10,692 nucleotides of DNA from the NCBI GenBank assembly GCA_028694275.1, contig JAQUTS010000050.1, forward strand, positions 1 through 10,692. The letters run 5' to 3'. Origin of the DNA: Candidatus Gastranaerophilales bacterium. Its GTDB lineage: Bacteria; Cyanobacteriota; Vampirovibrionia; Gastranaerophilales; CAJFVJ01. The notes beneath the pieces were generated by a model. It saw only the letters and a list, made by a program, of their open reading frames with translations. It was not told the DNA's origin and searched no databases. The position numbers were made by a program, and so were the translations under genes. This document shows positions 5,898-10,692 of this stretch, one piece after another (position 1 is the first letter of the stretch; each line of letters begins with the position of its first letter).

Positions 5898-6485
5898 TTA
5901 CTGATAGTCCGTAAAATTCACTTTTATGGGGGTGTTTGTTTTTATTAAAATTTCTGAACCTGCGCTTAGGGTTACATCTTTGCCCACGGAGTATTCGCCT
6001 GTTGGTTTTAGCAAAAGATAATTCATACCGCTTGCGCAAAAAGGGACTTCTCTTGTTTCTGTGAGTGCTGATGGCTGGCCGCCTATCATATTTGATCCAT
6101 CCGCCCAAAGCTCCCCGTCAAAAGGGATTTGTTTTCCGTTTGGAAAGGTCAATGAATCAAAATGAAGTCGAAAAAGCCCGTTGCGGCCTTTTTTTGGTAG
6201 CTGAAATTCTGTTATGCGTCCTGTTATTATTGAGTTTTCGGGGATGCAAATTGCATCCATGAAATAAAAATTATTATCAATAATGGCTCTTACAGGGTCG
6301 TTTATGTTGTTGGTTTTTGTTGAGATTTCGCTTTGTACTATGGCTTTTAGAAAAATCCCTGATGGAATTTGCAGATTGTATTCGCGTTTTATCGAAGGGG
6401 GATTTTTGCTTGTATAAGTTTGGCACATTGCCATTTGGGCAGTGCACAAAGTAAATATTAAAATTGCTACTTTAAAAAATTTCAT
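5898..6485 (-). CDS. Secreted beta-rich protein, zipper-less paralogue
   Basis: A 195-aa exported protein of unknown function. The ATG at 6485 is chosen; the frame extends only to a TTG two codons earlier. Residues 1 to about 21 are a signal peptide (MKFFKVAILIFTLC, then AQMAMC); no lipobox is present. The mature part repeats the block order of the neighbouring 228-aa protein: IPSGIFLKAIVQSEIS (40-55), NDPVRAII (62-69), CIPENSIITGRITE (80-93), GLFRLHFDSLTFPNGKQIPF (103-122), and VTLSAGSEILIKTN near the end. Where the neighbour has a glycine zipper, this one has a short unrelated stretch (about 138-167) containing a Cys. I infer a duplication followed by gain or loss of the zipper. A TrbI/VirB10-like beta fold is only a guess. 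The gene is divergent from the 6519 gene, 33 bp apart. Confidence 0.75.
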   Translation of the reverse strand: MKFFKVAILIFTLCTAQMAMCQTYTSKNPPSIKREYNLQIPSGIFLKAIVQSEISTKTNNINDPVRAIIDNNFYFMDAICIPENSIITGRITEFQLPKKGRNGLFRLHFDSLTFPNGKQIPFDGELWADGSNMIGGQPSALTETREVPFCASGMNYLLLKPTGEYSVGKDVTLSAGSEILIKTNTPIKVNFTDYQ

Positions 6486-6491
6486 ACTCAA

Positions 6492-6497
6492 ATTATA
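6492..6497 (-). promoter_or_regulatory. -10 box placed for a leaderless transcript
   Basis: A perfect minus-strand TATAAT ends six bases before ATG 6485, so a start site seven bases below it would fall on the A of the ATG. No Shine-Dalgarno sequence and no convincing -35 are seen, which fits a leaderless mRNA but could also be chance in AT-rich DNA. Confidence 0.35.
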
Positions 6498-6518
6498 GAA
6501 TCAGTAGGGTTTTTTGGG

Positions 6519-7361
6519 ATGATTACGATGGATGATTTTTGTTGTCAAAAATTTTTCTTCACCGTTTTTTATCTGATTATGCAAGTAGATTATTACAATC
6601 AACAAATAGAAAAATTGAACTATTTCAAGCAAAGAGTCCTTGAATCTGTTGATAACAGAACTTTTAATCAGGGTTCTTTGCACAGAATCGTGCAGGATGT
6701 TTTTGAGAAAAAACCCGTTATTATTGACTATGATGACAAGGAGCTACAACAGCTGCAAGCAGGCGGTTATTCTGAGATGACGGATGATGATTCGTTTCGT
6801 CTGCTTTTATCTCCAAAAACAATGAAAAAAGTCTCAAACAAAACTTTGCCTGATATGCGAGAAGATAAGAGCTTGAATATTTTTGGCAGGTTTTTTGGGA
6901 CGATGACCCATGAAATCAAACATGGGCTTTATGATGTTTTTTGCGGAGACAAAACAGATATGCTTTATCGCCAATGTGCAAAAGTTGTCACAGAAGATGT
7001 GGCGGATAAAATCATTGATGATGATATGATGCCGCTATTGGACAAATGCACGGACGGTGATTATTATAAGCCCAAACAAATCTCAACAGCCATTGGCAAA
7101 ATCGCCAAAAAATACGGACAGGGCGAAAATAAGTTTTTTCAAAAAGTCCTTTATCTTTTGCTGCTTGATGATATAAAAAACGAATATGAGGCTTATGAAG
7201 AAGGATTTAAGGCCCAAAAACAAATTCTCGGGACTAAGGGAAAATTCCTTGATATGAGCTATGAAGAAGCCATCGAGGATAACAGACTTATGAGAGAAAT
7301 TGCTCAAGAAGGTTATTTGGACAAATTTGTTCCTTTAAAAAAGTTAAGCAGATATATTTAA
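6519..7361 (+). CDS. Putative zinc-metalloprotease-like protein (HEIKH motif)
   Basis: I do not recognise the family. The 280-aa product carries HEIKH at 131-135 in the context FFGTMTHEIKHGLYD, matching the HExxH zinc-binding motif. About 87 residues later NEYEAYEEGFKAQ (221-233) offers Glu222 or Glu224 as a third ligand, an arrangement typical of gluzincin-like peptidases. The stretch between is helical with several Asp and Cys. The N-terminal half (about 40-115) contains SLHRIVQDVFEKKPVIIDYDD and a SFRLLLSPKTM strand. The annotated start is ATG 6519, with AGGG nine bases upstream. ATG 6528 and ATG 6579 are alternatives; the last would drop a short Phe/Cys-rich segment and leave a larger divergent promoter region. 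No clear signal peptide, so it is probably cytoplasmic. It lies between the secreted pair and nusB, in its own transcription unit. Confidence 0.72.
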   Translation: MITMDDFCCQKFFFTVFYLIMQVDYYNQQIEKLNYFKQRVLESVDNRTFNQGSLHRIVQDVFEKKPVIIDYDDKELQQLQAGGYSEMTDDDSFRLLLSPKTMKKVSNKTLPDMREDKSLNIFGRFFGTMTHEIKHGLYDVFCGDKTDMLYRQCAKVVTEDVADKIIDDDMMPLLDKCTDGDYYKPKQISTAIGKIAKKYGQGENKFFQKVLYLLLLDDIKNEYEAYEEGFKAQKQILGTKGKFLDMSYEEAIEDNRLMREIAQEGYLDKFVPLKKLSRYI

Positions 7362-7387
7362 TACTTTAAAAACTGGTATTTTTATGG

Positions 7388-7409
7388 CTTAATTGTTAAC
7401 GTAATTAAG
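7388..7409 (+). promoter_or_regulatory. Palindrome immediately upstream of nusB
   Basis: CTTAATT (7388-7394) and AATTAAG (7403-7409) are perfect inverse repeats around GTTAACGT, which itself contains the palindrome GTTAAC. It ends 12 bases before the nusB ATG, directly abutting the GAGGG ribosome-binding site. It could be an operator or an mRNA hairpin controlling nusB. As a terminator for the 6519 gene it is weak, being AT-rich with no U-run. Confidence 0.45.
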
Positions 7410-7421
7410 TGAGGGAAAAAA

Positions 7422-8084
7422 ATGAACGCAAGACGCGCAGCCAGAGAACTTTTATTAATATTGTTTTCTCAATTGAAGAAAAACGGATCTAATATAGACG
7501 AAGAAAAAATTTCAGATATAGTTCTAAAATCAGTCAGATTACTTGTCAATTCATCAACAGAAGAGCTTGAGATAGCAACAACAAGCCTTGTTGATATGCA
7601 AGATTATATATATGAGCTTGAGCTCAATGATCCTGATAACCTTGAAAGACCTGTAGGGACGACAAATTTGCCCGTGCCTATTCCTTTGACTGCTGATATG
7701 CAAGGGAAAGTGAATTCGCTTGTTGATGTTGCGGATAAGTCGTTTCAGGCTCTTGAAATTGCCGAACTTGCAGCACTCGCTCAAACAAAAGAAGTTAAAG
7801 AATTTATTATAAATATCACCAAAACATATCAGGCTAATCGTACCGAGGTGAAAGCTCTTATCAACGAGTGTTCTATCGGATGGGACATTGACAGAATTCT
7901 TAAACTCGATAAAGATATTATGAAAATCGCTATTACGGAGCTTTTATTTGTCAAAGACGCTCCTATAAAAGTGATTATTGATGAAGCTGTCGAACTTGCC
8001 AAAAAATACAGTTCTGAAGAATCTACAGCTTTTATCAACGGTATTTTGGGACAAATTGTCAAAAACAAAAACTTGAAGGATTAA
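7422..8084 (+). CDS. nusB: Transcription antitermination factor NusB
   Basis: A 220-aa NusB, the RNA-binding protein that with S10 (NusE) recognises boxA of rRNA leader transcripts to prevent premature termination. The N-terminus MNARRAARELLLILFSQ is the Arg-rich RNA-binding helix. The C-terminal signature is complete: LDKDIMKIAITELLF (162-176), PIKVIIDEAVELAKKYSSEE (181-200) and STAFINGILGQIV (201-213). The protein is about 80 residues longer than E. coli NusB (139 aa). The extra material is mainly a middle segment (about 45-125) rich in acidic residues and including LPVPIPLTADMQGKV; long NusB proteins of this kind are, as I recall, characteristic of cyanobacteria. The start is supported by GAGGG 6-7 bases upstream. 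The stop is one base before the ftsY ATG, so the two genes are translationally linked. Confidence 0.92.
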   Translation: MNARRAARELLLILFSQLKKNGSNIDEEKISDIVLKSVRLLVNSSTEELEIATTSLVDMQDYIYELELNDPDNLERPVGTTNLPVPIPLTADMQGKVNSLVDVADKSFQALEIAELAALAQTKEVKEFIINITKTYQANRTEVKALINECSIGWDIDRILKLDKDIMKIAITELLFVKDAPIKVIIDEAVELAKKYSSEESTAFINGILGQIVKNKNLKD

Positions 8085-8085
8085 T

Positions 8086-9063
8086 ATGTTCAATTTCTTT
8101 AAAAAGAAAGATGAAAATAAGGACATTGTACAAGATGAACTGCAAAAGCCTTCTTTTGAATTCAAACTTTCATTTGACGGTATAAAAGAAGCTATCTCAA
8201 AAACCACAGAGGCCATTGGTGGTGGGATTTCGCAGATTGTTTCAACAGGTGAAAAAATTGACGATGATATGCTCGATGAATTGGAAGAAATCCTCATCAA
8301 GGCCGATGTCGGCGTGGATTTGTCATCTGAGATTGTGGACAAAATTCGCCAAGACAAAGACAAAATTACAACAGACCAACTTAATGGAATAATCAAAAAT
8401 GATTTCAAAAATATCATTATAAAGGCAGGTTCTACAGCTCTTAATTATCAAGAGGGTCTAAATATATTTTTGATAACAGGCGTTAACGGTGCAGGCAAAA
8501 CCACGCTTATCGGCAAACTTGCTTATCGTTTCAAAAATATGGGGGCGAAAGTCCTTGTCGCTGCAGGCGATACATTTCGTGCTGCGGCAGAAGAGCAGCT
8601 TGATATTTGGTCAAAAAGAGCAGGTGCTGATATTGTAAGACGTGATGGTGCTGATAGTGCCGCAGTTGTTTACGATGCAGTCAAAAAAGCCCAAAGCGAA
8701 GGCTATGATGTACTTTTAATCGACACGGCAGGGCGACTTCAAAACAAGTTTAACTTGATGGAAGAACTCAAAAAAATCAAAAAAGTTTTGGATAATGAAG
8801 CTCAGGGCCAATTGGCAGAAAGCATACTTGTACTTGATGCTAATACCGGTCAAAACGGTTTGGCGCAAGCGGAAGTTTTTCAAGAAGCTGTGCAAATCAC
8901 AGCCGTTGGTTTGACAAAGCTTGATGGTTCTGCCAAAGGCGGTATCATCGCGGGCATTGCAAAAAAACTGAATTTGGCGGTAAAATTAATCGGAGTCGGC
9001 GAAAAAATGGAAGATTTAAAAGATTTTGATGCCGATGATTTTGTGGAAGCATTGTTTGGTTAG
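8086..9063 (+). CDS. ftsY: Signal recognition particle receptor FtsY
   Basis: A 325-aa SRP-receptor GTPase that docks ribosome-SRP complexes at the inner membrane. It begins with MFNFFKKKD, a short amphipathic membrane-targeting helix; the long acidic A domain of E. coli FtsY is absent. The N domain covers about 25-115 (DDDMLDELEEILIKADVGVD at 59-78). The G domain has all motifs: GVNGAGKTT (132-140), DTFRAAAEEQL (162-172), DTAGR (213-217), DANTGQN (251-257), TKLDGSAKGG (277-286) and the closing GVGEKMEDLKDF (303-314), which is diagnostic of FtsY rather than Ffh. AAGGA at the very end of nusB serves as its ribosome-binding site. It sits between nusB and ffh, so both SRP-pathway GTPases are likely to be produced from one transcript. 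Confidence 0.97.
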   Translation: MFNFFKKKDENKDIVQDELQKPSFEFKLSFDGIKEAISKTTEAIGGGISQIVSTGEKIDDDMLDELEEILIKADVGVDLSSEIVDKIRQDKDKITTDQLNGIIKNDFKNIIIKAGSTALNYQEGLNIFLITGVNGAGKTTLIGKLAYRFKNMGAKVLVAAGDTFRAAAEEQLDIWSKRAGADIVRRDGADSAAVVYDAVKKAQSEGYDVLLIDTAGRLQNKFNLMEELKKIKKVLDNEAQGQLAESILVLDANTGQNGLAQAEVFQEAVQITAVGLTKLDGSAKGGIIAGIAKKLNLAVKLIGVGEKMEDLKDFDADDFVEALFG

Positions 9064-9107
9064 ATAAATCATCTTAAAAAGAAAATAATAATTAACGGAG
9101 AAATAAA

Positions 9108-10511
9108 ATGTTTGAAAATCTATCTGAAAGATTACAGGATATAATCAAAACTACCTCTGGCAAAAAACTCACTCAGGACAATATGGATGAGGCTTTGCGC
9201 GAGATAAGACGAGCGTTTTTAGAAGCTGATGTCAGCTTAGGTGTTGTCAAATCTTTCATTTCAAAAATTAAAGATAAAGCCGAAGGCGAAAAAATATTAG
9301 ACGGAGTTAACCCTTCTCAGCAGCTTATAAAAATTGTTAATGATGAAATTATCGAGCTCTTAGGCGGGCAAAATACCCCTCTTTCAACAGAAGGTGAGCC
9401 TAATCTCATTATGTTGCTGGGGCTTCAAGGTTCAGGTAAAACAACTTCTGCCGCCAAGCTTGCTCTTTCTTTGCGAAAACAAAATCGTAAACCTCTTTTG
9501 GTTGCAGCAGACGTATACAGGCCTGCTGCCATAAAACAACTTGTGACTTTGGCGGGCCAAATCGGAGTTGATGTTTTTTATAAAGAAGACAATCAAGATG
9601 TCAAAGATATCGTCAAACAAGCGATAGATCATGCCAAAGGAAACGGACATAATTCTGTAATCATTGATACAGCAGGTCGTTTGCAAATTGATACCGATAT
9701 GATGGCAGAGCTTTTATTGATTGATCGTATGTTCAAGCCGCAGGAAAAACTTCTTGTGGTTGATGCTATGGTCGGGCAAGAAGCTGTTAATGTAGCTCAA
9801 AACTTTAATGAGCAGCTTGGGCTCAGCGGTGTTATTTTGACTAAACTTGACGGTGACGCCAGAGGTGGTGCTGCTTTGAGTGTTGTTTATTCAACAGGCA
9901 AACCTATCAAATTCACCGGTATGGGTGAAAAAATCGAAGCTCTTGAACCATTTTATCCTGAGCGTATGGCGCAAAGAATTCTCGGTATGGGCGATATTGT
10001 TTCACTTGTTGAAAAAGCTCAGACTGCAATTGATGAAAAAGAGGCTCTTGAACTTCAGAAAAAAATGATGTCCAAAGATTTTTCTTTGGAGGATTTTATT
10101 AAGGTTCAAAAACAGATCAAAATGCTTGGATCTTTTGATCAAATTCTTGGTATGTTGCCTATTCCCGGACTAGGGAAAAAAGATAAAGAAACCCTTGCGC
10201 ATGAAGGCGAAGCACAGCTTAAACGTATTGAAGCTTTGGTCAATAGTATGACTCCATATGAACGTAAAAACCCCGATGTTCTAAATGCAAATCGCAAACG
10301 CAGAGTTGCATCAGGTTGCGGGCTTACTGTTCAAGATATCAACAAATTTTTGAATGATTTTGAGATGATGAAAAAAATGATGAAACAACTTTCAGGAATG
10401 CAAAAAATGATGCGCGGTAAAGGCTCTAAGGGTGGCAAAATGCCAAGAGGCTTTGGTATGCCCGGTGGTTTTAATCCTGCGATGATGGGTAAGTTTGGAA
10501 AATTCAGATAA
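9108..10511 (+). CDS. ffh: Signal recognition particle protein Ffh (SRP54)
   Basis: A 467-aa SRP GTPase that binds signal sequences and 4.5S RNA. The N domain is at 1 to about 90 (ALREIRRAFLEADVSLGVVK at 29-48). G-domain motifs: GLQGSGKTT (105-113), DVYRPAAIKQL (135-145), DTAGR (187-191), TKLDGDARGG (245-254) and GMGEK (271-275). The Met-rich M domain begins near 300: LGSFDQILGMLPIPGLG (340-356) is the signal-binding finger loop, RKRRVASGCGLTVQDINKFL (396-415) is the RNA-binding helix-turn-helix, and FEMMKKMMKQLSGMQKMM follows. In the RNA-binding motif the usual GSG is GCG, with Cys404. The tail after 436 is Gly/Lys/Met-rich and disordered. GGAG lies seven bases before the ATG and the gene is 44 bp from ftsY. 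The matching RNA gene (ffs) is not in the window. Confidence 0.97.
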   Translation: MFENLSERLQDIIKTTSGKKLTQDNMDEALREIRRAFLEADVSLGVVKSFISKIKDKAEGEKILDGVNPSQQLIKIVNDEIIELLGGQNTPLSTEGEPNLIMLLGLQGSGKTTSAAKLALSLRKQNRKPLLVAADVYRPAAIKQLVTLAGQIGVDVFYKEDNQDVKDIVKQAIDHAKGNGHNSVIIDTAGRLQIDTDMMAELLLIDRMFKPQEKLLVVDAMVGQEAVNVAQNFNEQLGLSGVILTKLDGDARGGAALSVVYSTGKPIKFTGMGEKIEALEPFYPERMAQRILGMGDIVSLVEKAQTAIDEKEALELQKKMMSKDFSLEDFIKVQKQIKMLGSFDQILGMLPIPGLGKKDKETLAHEGEAQLKRIEALVNSMTPYERKNPDVLNANRKRRVASGCGLTVQDINKFLNDFEMMKKMMKQLSGMQKMMRGKGSKGGKMPRGFGMPGGFNPAMMGKFGKFR

Positions 10512-10546
10512 ATTTTCGGATGTGAAGATTAAATCAAGACATACTT

Positions 10547-10561
10547 GCACATGCTATGTGC
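10547..10561. repeat. Short perfect hairpin after ffh
   Basis: GCACAT and ATGTGC form a six-base perfect stem around GCT, 36 bases after the ffh stop. No U-run follows, so it is not a standard terminator. It may be part of the ffh-rpsP intergenic processing or control region. Confidence 0.45.
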
Positions 10562-10573
10562 TTGTGATAACTA

Positions 10574-10579
10574 TATAAT
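10574..10579 (+). promoter_or_regulatory. -10-like box upstream of rpsP
   Basis: A perfect TATAAT lies 86 bases before the rpsP ATG. No good -35 stands at 16-18 bases. Transcription from it would start near 10586, inside the left arm of the following hairpin, so the two signals are hard to reconcile as simultaneously active. Confidence 0.33.
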
Positions 10580-10580
10580 A

Positions 10581-10615
10581 CGGAACTTTGTATCCTCAAA
10601 ATAACAAATGTTCCG
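10581..10615 (+). promoter_or_regulatory. Hairpin in the rpsP leader
   Basis: CGGAACTTTGT (10581-10591) pairs with ACAAATGTTCCG (10604-10615) over eleven base pairs with one bulged A and a 12-base loop. It is followed by the self-complementary CCGCGCGG region (10613-10620), and the rpsP ATG is 50 bases further on. There is no U-run, so it is more likely an RNA control or processing element than a terminator. Confidence 0.5.
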
Positions 10616-10665
10616 CGCGGCAAACGTTAGAAACTAAATTCGAATACTAAAGGAGAATGAAATAA

Positions 10666-10692
10666 ATGGTAAAAATACGTCTAAAACGTATG
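10666..10692 (+). CDS. rpsP: 30S ribosomal protein S16, N-terminal fragment
   Basis: The first nine codons before the window ends read MVKIRLKRM, the standard N-terminus of ribosomal protein S16, which binds 16S rRNA in the body of the small subunit. AGGAG at 10651-10655 lies ten bases upstream. An ATG at 10657 in the same frame runs into TAA after one codon and is ruled out. The ffh-rpsP order is common in bacteria and supports the assignment, which would otherwise rest on nine residues. Confidence 0.85.

Noticed and set aside
7944..8417. Minus-strand 157-codon frame across nusB-ftsY
   Set aside because: Overlaps two certain genes on the other strand and encodes a Ser/Phe/Ile-rich string with no family features.

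Overview
The window looks like a chromosomal segment of a low-GC, diderm, non-photosynthetic relative of the cyanobacteria (Vampirovibrionia/Melainabacteria, perhaps Gastranaerophilales). The argument is indirect. NusB is long (220 aa) and lies directly upstream of ftsY, as I recall for cyanobacteria. The GyrB tail reads GEMMPQQLWETTM, which I recall as cyanobacterial-type. The TonB-ExbB-ExbD set implies an outer membrane. No taxonomic search was possible.

Layout. (1) Positions 1-586 (+) hold the 3' end of gyrB, closed by a clear hairpin terminator. (2) 693-1964 (+) encodes a concentrative nucleoside transporter (CNT family) with an altered HP1 substrate motif. (3) On the minus strand, read right to left from 6485 to 1970: two paralogous secreted beta-rich proteins (one carrying an inserted glycine zipper), then a compact tonB-exbB-exbD-exbD operon, a terminator, and a 59-aa orphan protein that converges on the transporter gene with a 5-bp gap. 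(4) 6519-7361 (+) encodes an unrecognised protein with an HEIKH zincin-type motif. (5) 7422 to the right edge (+) is a housekeeping cluster: nusB, ftsY, ffh, and the first nine codons of rpsP.

How the genes work together. The TonB/ExbB/ExbD proteins should form a proton-driven inner-membrane motor that transmits force to the outer membrane. Two non-identical ExbD subunits are encoded back to back, and the ExbB subunit lacks a Glu usually found in its third membrane segment. The two secreted proteins upstream may be envelope components, but nothing here ties them directly to the motor. FtsY and Ffh are the paired GTPases of co-translational membrane targeting. NusB acts in rRNA antitermination and S16 in the small ribosomal subunit, so the right end is a translation and protein-targeting operon.

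No tRNA, rRNA, insertion sequence, CRISPR array or phage gene was seen. No gene-free stretch exceeds about 155 bases. The longest is 10512-10665, which holds two hairpins and a -10-like box ahead of rpsP. I see no convincing wholly new multi-gene system. The best candidates for novelty are the HEIKH protein, the paralogous secreted pair, the variant motor and the variant transporter.
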